From Oscillospiraceae bacterium (GTDB lineage Bacteria > Bacillota > Clostridia > Oscillospirales > CAG-272), in the NCBI GenBank assembly GCA_015064205.1, contig SVSR01000014.1:1-45992 (forward strand): a stretch of DNA of 45,992 nucleotides, in the 5' to 3' direction. Positions within the stretch are counted from its first letter, which is position 1. Each line of letters starts with the position of its first letter. The position numbers and the translations under genes are program-made. The notes under the pieces are model-generated. The model was not told the origin of the DNA. It made no database searches and saw nothing but the letters and a program-made list of their open reading frames with translations. This document shows, piece after piece, positions 34,313-42,558 of the stretch.

Positions 34313-35035
34313 AAACTTCATAAAATCGTTTGTTTAACTGGGAGCGTGACTTTCTATGCGCATAGAAAGTCACCAAAGATGCGTATAAGGGGGCGGCGAT
34401 TTGCCTTCCCCTGTTTTCGTCAATTCGCGTGAAGCTTTTATAGACTTTATAATCTACACCCGTAGCTATTGCTTTATTATGCCGACAGAGGCAAATTCGC
34501 TGATTCTCCCCCTTATATATCCCCCTCTTAACCGTTGTGTAGTCTTCATATTTGTTCAATTTGTGCTCGGAGTGAGGGACTAAGAATTTCAGCCAAGTTT
34601 CCACAACTGACGTACTACCCACAGAGAATGAATTTTATAAAGCAAACTGTTCAGACGCCCTCAAACAAATACACAAGATAAACTTTGCGGGCACAGAATA
34701 GGAAGTTATTGAGATGTACGTTCGTTAGAGGGGGTATTACGAAAAGGGGGAGATAAAGGGGAGGAGCCGTTTCATCAAATAATGGGGTATGGGTCGAGAT
34801 TTTGATTTTTCTCAGGCCTCACGCGCGCCTTGGCAGCGGGTCCTACCCGCCCTCGCCCCCTTTTGGCGCACCTTTGGTTACTTTCCGTGCGTGCGGAAAG
34901 TAACACCCCCGTAAAGCGAACGGTTTTAGCAAACGAACGAACAAAGTTTCTATCAAAACGGGAGGAGCAAGCCCCTCCCCTACAAAAGTGCACACGGAAA
35001 GTCACACCCCCGTAAAACTAACGATTTTATCAAAC
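34313..35035. mobile_element. MITE-like non-coding repeat element with inverted arms
   Basis: Left arm 34320-34354 is an inverted copy (about 30 of 35 positions) of 34997-35030. A third copy, 34895-34934, is a direct repeat of the right end 34996-35035 (35 of 40 positions). The left arm and the middle copy also share their flanks as inverted repeats for about 85 bases (AAAGTcACCAAAGaTGCG and AAGGGGGCG on both). A perfect 24-bp palindrome lies at 34348-34371 and an 11-bp hairpin at 34877-34904. No open frame with a recognisable product occurs inside. This accounts for the 851-base gap between spoIIAA and rplL. Confidence 0.65.
34958..34980. repeat. small GC-rich palindrome nested in the repeat element
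   Basis: CGGGAGG-AGCAAGCC-CCTCCC type inverted repeat followed by CTAC. Its wording resembles the GTAGGGGAGGGG-type short palindromes found between genes in gut Clostridia. It sits between the middle and right arms of the larger element, as if inserted there. Confidence 0.4.
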
Positions 35036-35065
35036 AAAAAAGCTCGCATTTCTGCGAGCTTTTTT
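35036..35065 (-). terminator. intrinsic terminator after rplL
   Basis: AAAAAAGCTCGCA (35036-35048) pairs with TGCGAGCTTTTTT (35053-35065). A T run follows the stem on the minus strand, 15 bases after the rplL stop. The repeat element begins directly beyond it. Confidence 0.88.
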
Positions 35066-35079
35066 TCATTAAATCAAAC

Positions 35080-35457
35080 TTACTTAAGTTCAACTTCTGC
35101 GCCTGCTTCTTCGAGCTGCTTCTTAAGAGCTTCTGCATCGTCCTTGCTTGCGCCTTCCTTAACTGTCTTAGGAGCGCCTTCAACCATGTCCTTAGCGTCC
35201 TTAAGTCCGAGACCTGTGATTTCACGTACTACCTTGATAACTGCGAGCTTGTTAGCGCCTGCACTCTTAAGTACTACGTCGAATTCTGTCTTTTCTTCAG
35301 CTGCTGCGGGAGCTGCTGCGCCGCCTACTGCTGCAACTGCAACAGGTGCTGCGGATACGCCGAATTCTTCTTCGATTGCCTTTACGAGATCTGCGAGTTC
35401 AAGAATTGTAAGAGCCTTGATTTCTTCAAGGATAGCTGTTGTCTTTTCTGTAGCCAT
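35080..35457 (-). CDS. rplL: 50S ribosomal protein L7/L12
   Basis: 125 residues. An N-terminal dimerisation helix ([27 protein letters not shown]), an alanine-rich hinge (about 38-54) and the factor-binding C-terminal domain [47 protein letters not shown] are all clear. It forms the ribosomal stalk that recruits translational GTPases. ATG follows GGAGGATTATTAAA. It follows rplJ by 103 bp and ends at a terminator, so rpoB/rpoC do not follow it here. Confidence 0.98.
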   Translation of the reverse strand: MATEKTTAILEEIKALTILELADLVKAIEEEFGVSAAPVAVAAVGGAAAPAAAEEKTEFDVVLKSAGANKLAVIKVVREITGLGLKDAKDMVEGAPKTVKEGASKDDAEALKKQLEEAGAEVELK

Positions 35458-35560
35458 TTTAATAATCCTCCGTAATGTTTAGATTAAATTAAATTTCTTT
35501 TGACTCCTATTTAAGGCAGGGAGCCGTCCCCTCGCGCCTATGCGCATTCTCTTTCAAAGC

Positions 35561-36067
35561 TTATGCGGTTGCCTCGCCGGACTTGTCCACAACAGCCTGA
35601 AGAGCAACTGCAAGTCCGCTGATAGGGGACTGCAAGCTTCCGAGCATCTTTGCAATAAGAACTTCCTTTGAAGGAATGTTTGCAAGTTCTGCTACTTTAG
35701 CAGCGTCGATAACGCCGCCATCGATAAATCCTGCCTTGATTTCAAAGGATTCTACCTTGTCGGCATATTCCTTGAGTATCTTCGCAGGTGCAATCGGGTC
35801 GTCTGTTGAAATAGCAAGAGCTGTCATGCCTTCAAGGTATTGCTTCATTTCACCAAAGCCTACCTCGTCGCATGCTCTTCCTGTGAGTGTGTTCTTCATT
35901 ACCTTGTACTCAACGCCTGCTTTTCTGAGAGCCGCGCGGAGCTTGGTATCATCTTCAACGGTGATACCGGAGTAATTTACGAGTACACCCGAAGCTGCTG
36001 TCTTAAGCTTTTCTGCAAGAGCAGCTACAGCCTGCTGTTTTTCAGCCAGAATTTTTGAGCTGGGCAT
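35561..36067 (-). CDS. rplJ: 50S ribosomal protein L10
   Basis: 168 residues from ATG 36067, which follows GGAGGTGAATTT; the frame is open further upstream, but that stretch is the attenuator and L10 leader. SSKILAEKQQAVAALAEKLKTAASGVLVNYSGITVEDDTKLRAALRKAGVEYKVMKNTLTGRA is the standard L10 N-terminal domain. It anchors L7/L12 dimers and represses its own mRNA through the leader. Confidence 0.97.
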   Translation of the reverse strand: MPSSKILAEKQQAVAALAEKLKTAASGVLVNYSGITVEDDTKLRAALRKAGVEYKVMKNTLTGRACDEVGFGEMKQYLEGMTALAISTDDPIAPAKILKEYADKVESFEIKAGFIDGGVIDAAKVAELANIPSKEVLIAKMLGSLQSPISGLAVALQAVVDKSGEATA

Positions 36068-36096
36068 AAATTCACCTCCGGGAAAATATAAAAAAA

Positions 36097-36127
36097 CTTT
36101 CCTCCGAAGCCGTAAGCCCGAGGAAAG
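36097..36127 (-). terminator. attenuator terminator between the L10 leader and rplJ
   Basis: CTTTCCTC and GAGGAAAG form an 8-bp outer stem (36097-36104 and 36120-36127) with GGC/GCC-type inner pairs. On the minus strand it is followed by TTTTTTT. It sits 30 bases before the rplJ ATG, the position expected for L10-dependent attenuation. Confidence 0.8.
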
Positions 36128-36220
36128 ACAAATAATCACACATTAATATGGTATATTACTGTTTTAACCTCGGCAGGTAGTATTCTTTACGCATCTCTGC
36201 GACCTGCTGTCTTCGGATAC
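36128..36220 (-). ncRNA. ribosomal protein L10 leader
   Basis: On the minus strand the leader holds CCGAAGACAGCAGGTCG, then CTACCTGCCGAGGTTAAA. CAGCAGGT pairs with ACCTGC(C)G, the conserved L10-binding kink-turn region of Firmicute L10 leaders. It begins at the predicted transcription start of a TTGACA promoter and ends at the attenuator. Confidence 0.88.
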
Positions 36221-36226
36221 TTGTAT

Positions 36227-36255
36227 ATACTACCACATTTTTATCCGCTTGTCAA
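36227..36255 (-). promoter_or_regulatory. sigma-A promoter of rplJ-rplL
   Basis: Minus strand: TTGACA (36250-36255), 17-base spacer, TAGTAT (36227-36232). Start expected near 36220, exactly where the L10 leader begins. It lies 20 bases after the stop of the TSUP gene. Confidence 0.85.
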
Positions 36256-36274
36256 TAGTTTTTTCAAAACTTTT

Positions 36275-36616
36275 TCATTTAAAAAGCGTTATAGTTCCCG
36301 ATACTATCAACAGAGCACCAAAAACCATTCTTACTGCCTCTGCAGGCATGATTTTAGCAACATTACTTCCTATTATTGCACCTATAACTCCAAAGGCCGA
36401 GATAAGTCCCACAAATACTAGCGGTATCTTTCTTTTTTTGAAGTGAACGAGCATAGCCGCGCCTGATGAAAACAGAAAAAATAACAGATTTACCCCTTGC
36501 GCCGCTAACTGCTCTGCTTGTCTGTACAGAACAAGATATATTACAAGAAGTCCGCCTCCGCCTATGCCAAGCCCTGCCAGAAGTGCACTGAAAAATCCTA
36601 CTATCGCATCGATCAT
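36275..36616 (-). CDS. half-size TSUP (TauE/SafE) permease, second gene
   Basis: 113 residues with about four hydrophobic spans. The N-terminal GFFSALLAGLGIGGGGLLVIYLVL matches the TSUP repeat signature (glycine-rich G.GGG in the first helix). Standard TauE/SafE permeases are about 250 residues made of two such repeats, so this is one half. ATG at 36616 follows GAGGTAATTTATA, 14 bp after its partner. Members of the family export sulfite or other organosulfur or C2 acids; substrate unknown here. Confidence 0.85.
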   Translation of the reverse strand: MIDAIVGFFSALLAGLGIGGGGLLVIYLVLYRQAEQLAAQGVNLLFFLFSSGAAMLVHFKKRKIPLVFVGLISAFGVIGAIIGSNVAKIMPAEAVRMVFGALLIVSGTITLFK

Positions 36617-36630
36617 TATAAATTACCTCA

Positions 36631-37008
36631 TCAGAAAAAGAATTTTACGCCTGCATATATGACCATTACGGCAAACATCTTTTTCAGTATTTTCAGATTA
36701 ATTTTATCAAGCAAAAAAGCACCCATTATTCCGCCTATAACCCCGGGAATAATATATACATCCGCCTCTGACAGCACCGCATTTCCACCTTTGTAATACA
36801 TAAATGCTGACACGCATGACATGGGTATTACCGACAATATAACCGTTGCAAAAACATCTCTTGGAGAGTACCCTCGCCTGTCTGTTAACAGATGGCCAAA
36901 AAGAAATACAAGAACTATTCCCCCTCCCGTACCCAGCATGCCGTTTACAAACCCTGCTCCTACTCCGCCTGCCACGATAAGTATAAGTTCAAACTTCTTT
37001 ATTTTCAT
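36631..37008 (-). CDS. half-size TSUP (TauE/SafE) permease, first gene
   Basis: 125 residues from ATG 37008 (GGAGCAGGACC upstream); the frame is open to 37107 but that part is AT-rich promoter DNA. VAGGVGAGFVNGMLGTGGGIVLVFLFGHLL is the TSUP repeat signature, followed by three more hydrophobic spans including YIIPGVIGGIMGAFLLDKI. With the next gene it makes up one full TSUP permease, probably as a heterodimer in the membrane. It is divergent from ftsK. Confidence 0.85.
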   Translation of the reverse strand: MKIKKFELILIVAGGVGAGFVNGMLGTGGGIVLVFLFGHLLTDRRGYSPRDVFATVILSVIPMSCVSAFMYYKGGNAVLSEADVYIIPGVIGGIMGAFLLDKINLKILKKMFAVMVIYAGVKFFF

Positions 37009-37041
37009 GGTCCTGCTCCGTAAATTATATATAATATTATC

Positions 37042-37070
37042 TTGAAATCTTATTAATAATATGTTATAAT
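37042..37070 (+). promoter_or_regulatory. sigma-A promoter of ftsK/spoIIIE
   Basis: TTGAAA (37042-37047), 17-base spacer, consensus TATAAT (37065-37070). Start near 37077, about 70 bases before the ATG at 37146. Confidence 0.8.
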
Positions 37071-37145
37071 GGTTAATAATGTGCTTTTGCACTTTTATCT
37101 TTTGCAAAAATCACTAAAAATATAAATTAACACAAGAGGTAATAA

Positions 37146-39731
37146 ATGGCACCGGCTAAAAAGAAAAAAACTGCTGTTAAAAATACTAAAATAACAAAAA
37201 AGCAGGCAAAGGCCCCTGCAAAGGAAACAGTTAAAGAGGAAATACTTCCCTCTCTCAGAATCATCAACCAGATAATGCCGGCAATTTTAGTACTTGTTGC
37301 CGTATACATCGTAATATGCTATCTGCTCAATTCATCAACAGGTATTTTCGGCCTTTGGCTTAAAAATTTCCTTTACGGTCTCTTTTCATACGGCGCGTGG
37401 GCTGTTCCCGTTTTGCTCGTTGTACGCGCTTTTCTATGGAAAGACGATGCAGACAATAAATGCCTTGGTGCAAAAATAGCTTTTTCCGTTCTGTTTATCT
37501 TAGGTATATCTACACTCGTTGACGTTTTTTCTTCTTTCATAGGCTTATCAGCAGAATCGTTTTCTGTCAAAGAGCTCTTTGTATCGGGTATGGCGCTCAA
37601 GGGCGGCGGACTTATCGGCGGTGCATTCCGCTTTTTACTCAGTCCCGTCGGTACGACAGGTACGCTTATAATCACATTCGCCCTCGTTTTCGTATGCGGA
37701 TTTTTTATGCTTGGCATCACGCCATACATGATATGGATACGTATTATGTACTCGATAAAGAAAAACCGCGAAGCTATGCGTGAGCGTGAAATGGAATATG
37801 CCGAAAAGCAGAGCGAACGCAACCGTGTCCGCGAGCAAACGGTTCTCACAAAAAAGCCTGCACGAGAAACGGAAAATAACGATAATAAAGAAGATACTAG
37901 CGAACCCATTGATATTGATATATTTAATCAGGTTATGGACGAACAAAACGACGATTATGACGACAAAGAAGACGGTGACGCAACAACGATCGACGAAAAC
38001 TATGCTTCTCCGTTTGTAACAAGTGTTTTCCCCGAAAAACCAATCAAGACAAAAAAAAGTTCGCAGTATCCTCACGCCGTTGACCTTGACGATATATTTG
38101 GCGAAGACGGGCACTCGGAAATCGACGAGCTTTTTGATGAAAAGCTCGAAGAATCCCGCGGAGAAGAACTAACGAGCGCCGAGCTTACCGTTGAACGCCG
38201 CAACGTCGGCACAATAGAAAAGAAAGAAGAACCCGTGCCAGCTCACGTGGAATACAAATTTCCGCCAATCACACTTCTTAAAAAAGATCTTTCAATAAAG
38301 AATCAGGACACTACCGAGGAGCTTCGTGCAACGGCAACAAAGCTTGTTGAAACGCTTAAGAGCTATAAGATAAACACAAGACTCGTTTCGATATCCAGAG
38401 GCCCGTCCATAACGCGCTATGAGCTTTCTCCGGAAGTTGGAACAAAGGTAAACTCGATAGTTAACAGAATAGACGACATTTCCCTGCATCTTGCAACAAC
38501 GGGTGTACGAATTGTAGCCCCCATTCCCGGTATGGAAGCAGTCGGTGTGGAAGTCCCGAACAAAAACGTATCACTCGTTTATATCAGAGAGCTTCTTGAA
38601 AATGAAGAATTCAAAAAGCATCCTAGCAAGATACACGTTGCGCTCGGCATGGACGTAACCGGCAGACCTATTTTTATGGACATAGCCAAAATGCCCCACC
38701 TTCTTATTGCAGGTGCTACGGGTATGGGTAAATCTGTCTGCATAAACAGTACAATCATCAGTATTCTTTACAAGGCAACGCCTGACGAAGTAAAGCTTAT
38801 ACTTATAGACCCAAAGCAGGTTGAATTCACAATGTACGACGGCATACCTCACCTTCTCGTACCCGTTGTTACCGATCCTAAGAAGGCGGCAGGTACTCTT
38901 CACTGGGCAGTTACCGAAATGGAGCGCAGATACGAGCTTATCAACGGTGCTTCTGTTCGTAACATTCACGGTTACAATGAAAAGATGAAAGACGATCCTG
39001 ATGCTGAATATATGCCGCAGATAGTTATCATCATCGACGAGCTTGCAGACCTTATGCTGACGGCTTCAAACGACGTTGACGAATCTATCCGCCGCCTTTC
39101 CGCTAAGGCAAGAGCTGCAGGTATCCACCTTATACTCGGTACTCAGAGACCGTCTGTTGACGTTATCACAGGTACTATCAAATCAAACATTCCGTACAGA
39201 ATAGCATTTACGACCACCTCTTATGTTGACTCTCGTACGATACTCGACGTTGCAGGTGCAGAAAAACTTATCGGTAAGGGTGATATGCTCTACGCGGCCA
39301 CAGGTAAGAGCCCGATACGTGTACAGGGCTCGTTTGTAAGCGACGAGGAAGTTTGCGAGATCACAGACTTTGTTAAGAAAAACTGCGGCGGTGCTAATTA
39401 CAACGCTCAGGTTGTTGAAAGCATTGAGCGTGAGGCAGAGCTTTGCGGAAACAAGAAATCAACGTCGCTTGGCGACGGTGAGCTTGACAATAACAGCGGC
39501 GACCCGCTTCTTAAGGCGGCAATAGAGATCGCAGTTGACGCTGGAAAGATATCCACTTCTCTCTTGCAAAGAAAGTTAAGTATAGGATTCGGACGTGCCG
39601 CAAAGATAATAGACATAATGGAAGAACGAGGAATAGTATCTGCCCAGGACGGACAAAAGCCACGCACTACACTTTGGACAAAGCAACAGTATATGGAGAG
39701 CATCGTTAAGGGAAGCTCGTACGAAGAATAA
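37146..39731 (+). CDS. ftsK: DNA translocase FtsK/SpoIIIE
   Basis: 861 residues. A lysine-rich N-terminus, then four membrane spans (about 38-200), an acidic linker (about 240-370), and the motor: beta domain PPITLLKKDL, Walker A AGATGMGKSVC near 521-531, Walker B IVIIIDELADLM, and GTQRPSVDVITG. The C-terminal winged-helix gamma domain (DPLLKAAIEIAVDAGKISTSLLQRKLSIGFGRAAKIIDIME) reads SRS/KOPS sites. It pumps DNA through the closing septum, and in sporulation into the forespore. ATG follows AAGAGGTAATAA. Whether it is the vegetative (SftA/FtsK) or sporulation form cannot be told, but the membrane spans and single copy here fit SpoIIIE. Confidence 0.96.
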   Translation: MAPAKKKKTAVKNTKITKKQAKAPAKETVKEEILPSLRIINQIMPAILVLVAVYIVICYLLNSSTGIFGLWLKNFLYGLFSYGAWAVPVLLVVRAFLWKDDADNKCLGAKIAFSVLFILGISTLVDVFSSFIGLSAESFSVKELFVSGMALKGGGLIGGAFRFLLSPVGTTGTLIITFALVFVCGFFMLGITPYMIWIRIMYSIKKNREAMREREMEYAEKQSERNRVREQTVLTKKPARETENNDNKEDTSEPIDIDIFNQVMDEQNDDYDDKEDGDATTIDENYASPFVTSVFPEKPIKTKKSSQYPHAVDLDDIFGEDGHSEIDELFDEKLEESRGEELTSAELTVERRNVGTIEKKEEPVPAHVEYKFPPITLLKKDLSIKNQDTTEELRATATKLVETLKSYKINTRLVSISRGPSITRYELSPEVGTKVNSIVNRIDDISLHLATTGVRIVAPIPGMEAVGVEVPNKNVSLVYIRELLENEEFKKHPSKIHVALGMDVTGRPIFMDIAKMPHLLIAGATGMGKSVCINSTIISILYKATPDEVKLILIDPKQVEFTMYDGIPHLLVPVVTDPKKAAGTLHWAVTEMERRYELINGASVRNIHGYNEKMKDDPDAEYMPQIVIIIDELADLMLTASNDVDESIRRLSAKARAAGIHLILGTQRPSVDVITGTIKSNIPYRIAFTTTSYVDSRTILDVAGAEKLIGKGDMLYAATGKSPIRVQGSFVSDEEVCEITDFVKKNCGGANYNAQVVESIEREAELCGNKKSTSLGDGELDNNSGDPLLKAAIEIAVDAGKISTSLLQRKLSIGFGRAAKIIDIMEERGIVSAQDGQKPRTTLWTKQQYMESIVKGSSYEE

Positions 39732-39764
39732 GATAAAGCCCCAAAAGGCAGAATGGAGAAAACC

Positions 39765-40433
39765 ATGTCTTTTATTGCAATAGACGGACTTGACGGTTCG
39801 GGAAAAGCAACGCAGAGCGCACTTCTTGCAACGTCCATTGAAGGATCAGGCAAAAGAGTGCGCAGGCTCAGTTTTCCCGTATATGACTCCAAGTCATCAA
39901 CATTTGTAAAAATGTATCTCTCAGGAGAACTCGGAAAAAATGCCGGAGACACAAACGCGTATGCAGCTTCGTCATTTTTCTCGATGGACAGATACGTGAG
40001 CTTTGCTTCAGACTGGAAATCAGACTATGAGCGCAACGACACCGTGATAATTGCAGACAGATATACAAGCGCGAATGCAGTTCATCAGCTTTCAAAGCTT
40101 GATAAGATCAACTGGGACTGTTATCTTAACTGGCTTATTGACTTTGAATACAACAAGCTTATGCTTCCAAAGCCCGATCTTGTTATGTATCTTGAAGTTA
40201 CTCCCGAGATATCCATGAAGCTTATTGAAAGCCGTTCAAAAGAAACCGGACGCACAAAGGATATTCATGAGCTTGATCCCGACTTTTTGAAAAGAAGCTA
40301 CGAGGCGGCCCTTTATGCTTCCGACGCACTTGGTTGGGCAAAGATACGCTGCTTTGAAGGTGACTCTATCCGTCCAATTGACGATATTGCCGCAGAGATC
40401 CGCGGCACAGTAAAAAGCAGACTTGGATTTTAA
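39765..40433 (+). CDS. tmk: thymidylate kinase-like deoxynucleotide kinase
   Basis: 222 residues from ATG 39765 (GGAG at six bases); an ATG four codons upstream is possible. The P-loop reads AIDGLDGSGKATQ, with Ala after the catalytic Lys where most kinases have Ser/Thr. The DR(Y/H) base-binding motif is present as ADRYTSANAVHQ, and YLEVTPEISMKLIESRSKETGR is the LID-side region. dTMP kinase activity is the best guess. It lies 33 bp after ftsK. Confidence 0.85.
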   Translation: MSFIAIDGLDGSGKATQSALLATSIEGSGKRVRRLSFPVYDSKSSTFVKMYLSGELGKNAGDTNAYAASSFFSMDRYVSFASDWKSDYERNDTVIIADRYTSANAVHQLSKLDKINWDCYLNWLIDFEYNKLMLPKPDLVMYLEVTPEISMKLIESRSKETGRTKDIHELDPDFLKRSYEAALYASDALGWAKIRCFEGDSIRPIDDIAAEIRGTVKSRLGF

Positions 40434-40501
40434 GGCGAATAAACAAAGATACTTATACAAAAAATATAAAGTAAACATACCCTGACGAAAAGAGGATAAC
40501 T

Positions 40502-41044
40502 ATGACATACGTATTTCTCGCAGACGGCTTTGAAGAGATAGAAGCACTTGCACCTGTGGATATACTCAGACGTGCGGGCATTGAAACAAAAGCCGTAGGA
40601 GTTACAGGAAAAAGCGTTACGGGTGCCCACGGCATAACCGTTACAAGCGATATAGCTATCGAAGACGCCGCAAAGCTTAATACTAAGATAGATATGATAG
40701 TTCTGCCCGGTGGACTTCCGGGTGCCGACAATCTTCGCGAGAGCAAGCTTGTGCAGGAATTTATCGACCGTGCAGAGAACGCAGGGGCTTATATTGCCGC
40801 TATCTGCGCCGCTCCCAGAATACTTGGCGAGCGCGGTATGCTTGATAACAAAAGCGCGGTATGCTACCCCGGATTCGAAAAATATCTGACGGGTGCGAGA
40901 GCATGCGACAAGCGCGTTGTTTGTGACGGCAGAATAATCACGGGTATGGGTATGGGTTGCGCAGTTGAATTTGCACTTGAGCTTGTACGTGTACTTGAAA
41001 GTGAAGAAGTCAGCGAAAAGATAAAAACGGGTATTATTGGCTAA
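40502..41044 (+). CDS. DJ-1/PfpI family protein
   Basis: 180 residues, the DJ-1 subfamily length. TYVFLADGFEEIEALAPVDILRRAGIETK is the family N-terminus with the conserved acidic residue, and the nucleophile elbow AAICAAPRILGE has Cys102. GITVTSD and the LPGGLPGADNL strand-loop are also typical. Members act as glyoxalase III/deglycase or stress chaperones; the exact role is inferred. ATG follows AGAGGATAACT. Its stop lies one base before the next start. Confidence 0.93.
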   Translation: MTYVFLADGFEEIEALAPVDILRRAGIETKAVGVTGKSVTGAHGITVTSDIAIEDAAKLNTKIDMIVLPGGLPGADNLRESKLVQEFIDRAENAGAYIAAICAAPRILGERGMLDNKSAVCYPGFEKYLTGARACDKRVVCDGRIITGMGMGCAVEFALELVRVLESEEVSEKIKTGIIG

Positions 41045-41045
41045 A

Positions 41046-41636
41046 ATGTACGATACTAGAAACGAAAAGAACAAATTAAGAGAAAAATACAAAAGGATAA
41101 GAGAAGCTCTGTCATCAACTGAAAAGCAAAGGCTTGACGAAAAGATATGCAGCCGCTTTCTTTCACTTGTAACCTACCGCTTTGCAGATACGGTTCTTAT
41201 GTATGCTCCGATAAAGGGAGAGATCAACGTTGATCCTATTGCAGTAGCGGCACTCAAGGCAGGAAAGCGCGTTGCGTACCCCAGATGCATACCGGAAAAA
41301 TCCGAGATGTTCTTTCATTATATTAACTCTTTGGACGACTTAAAAGACGGCTATTACTCAATACGCGAGCCTGACGAAAATGCTCCCGTTTTTGATCCGA
41401 CTGCTGTGAAAAGCCGCGAGGAGTGTGTTTGTATCATACCCGCCCTCGTATATGATAAACAAGGCTATAGAATAGGATACGGCAAGGGTTATTATGACCG
41501 ATATCTTTCACACTTTAAGGGCACTAAGGCTGGCATAGTGTACGGCAGTTGTATAGAAGATTCTATTGTTCACGGAAGATATGACCTCACGGTAGATTTC
41601 ATAGTGAGCGAGAGGGGTGTAAACATAATAAAGTGA
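41046..41636 (+). CDS. 5-formyltetrahydrofolate cyclo-ligase
   Basis: 196 residues from ATG 41046 (a TTG at 41037 overlaps the DJ-1 stop). KNKLREKYKRIREALSS is the family N-terminus with the ATP-binding Lys/Arg, and RIGYGKGYYDRYLSHF is the diagnostic C-terminal motif; IPALVYDKQGYRIGYG precedes it. It converts 5-formyl-THF to 5,10-methenyl-THF using ATP. Translation is probably coupled on both sides: one base after the DJ-1 gene, and overlapping the CPBP gene by four. Confidence 0.95.
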   Translation: MYDTRNEKNKLREKYKRIREALSSTEKQRLDEKICSRFLSLVTYRFADTVLMYAPIKGEINVDPIAVAALKAGKRVAYPRCIPEKSEMFFHYINSLDDLKDGYYSIREPDENAPVFDPTAVKSREECVCIIPALVYDKQGYRIGYGKGYYDRYLSHFKGTKAGIVYGSCIEDSIVHGRYDLTVDFIVSERGVNIIK

Positions 41637-42535
41637 AAATTAAAAACACTTTTTTAGCGCCATGTTTTATCATAATGGTACTTGCGCTTGTTACAGCGAT
41701 AAGATATATTGACCCCGAAATGCTCGCCATGCGAGACAATATATATCTGTCAATTGTAATACTTCAGTTTCTTGTGTTTTTATTGCCTGCTGCGCTATAC
41801 ACTAAGATAAAGGGCAAGGGATACGTATCAACGCTTAATATGAAAATGTTTGCACCCGATTCTATCGCTTTTGTGCTCATATGCGCCATATCAACAATTC
41901 TCGGAAGCGCAGCTTTAAGATTTGTTTGCGAACAGGCATCTATACCGAGAAGCGATATGATCCTTATGCGCACATGCTTTGAGAGCATAGCGCCCGCAAC
42001 AGATCCGCTCTTTTTGATTTTAGCGTATGCCCTCACACCTGCTATAGCTGAAGAATTCATATTCAGAGGTATCATTATAAGTGAATACAGAAGCGGAGGA
42101 AGAATATGTGCAGTTATAATGTCTTCTCTTCTCTTTTCATTCCTCCATTTCAGATTTCAGAACTTCATACTGGCATTCTTTATAGGAGTTATGCTTTCTT
42201 TCGCAGTATATGTAACAGGTTCTCTCTGGTCGGCAATAATAATACGGTTTTTATATAATCTTTACTCGATTTTTCTTGAAACACGCCTTTTTGAAGTTCT
42301 CGACAGACCTAAAAATACAATCTTTATGATATTTATTTTTGCAGGACTGTTTTTAACGTCACTTGTGCTTCTTCTCGGCGTTGCAGAAAAGATGTTTTAT
42401 TCATACGCTCTTTTAGGTAAAGAACCGCCTTTAAGAGATGACAGCTTCGTTTACGGCAAGCTTAATTTAAAAGCTTCGTTCATTAGCCTGCCGTTTATAT
42501 TCTGCGTAATTGTTTATATAATCACATCACTATGA
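41633..42535 (+). CDS. CPBP-family intramembrane glutamic/metalloprotease
   Basis: 300 residues, mostly hydrophobic with about seven to eight membrane spans. The ABI/CPBP motif 1 is intact as AEEFIFRG (Glu140, Glu141, Arg145) and motif 2 as FSFLHFRF (His near 172). The family includes Rce1-like CAAX proteases and bacteriocin-immunity proteins. Start is GTG at 41633, overlapping the cyclo-ligase stop as GTGA. Substrate unknown. Confidence 0.9.
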   Translation: MKIKNTFLAPCFIIMVLALVTAIRYIDPEMLAMRDNIYLSIVILQFLVFLLPAALYTKIKGKGYVSTLNMKMFAPDSIAFVLICAISTILGSAALRFVCEQASIPRSDMILMRTCFESIAPATDPLFLILAYALTPAIAEEFIFRGIIISEYRSGGRICAVIMSSLLFSFLHFRFQNFILAFFIGVMLSFAVYVTGSLWSAIIIRFLYNLYSIFLETRLFEVLDRPKNTIFMIFIFAGLFLTSLVLLLGVAEKMFYSYALLGKEPPLRDDSFVYGKLNLKASFISLPFIFCVIVYIITSL

Positions 42536-42558
42536 TACATAAGGAAAGGAAGTCTTTC

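Noticed and set aside
34401-34860. Short frames inside the repeat element (for example 34401-34583 and 34775-35005)
   Set aside because: Low-complexity or basic translations with no start site, no homology I can recognise, and they run through the repeat arms.
34988-35482. 164-codon plus-strand frame over rplL
   Set aside because: Ser/Ala/Thr-rich antisense shadow of the rplL codons with no ribosome site or recognisable domain.
36068-36139. Longer N-terminus for L10 beginning at 36139
   Set aside because: This stretch is the attenuator hairpin, and the ATG at 36067 has GGAGGTGAATTT directly upstream and matches the family start.
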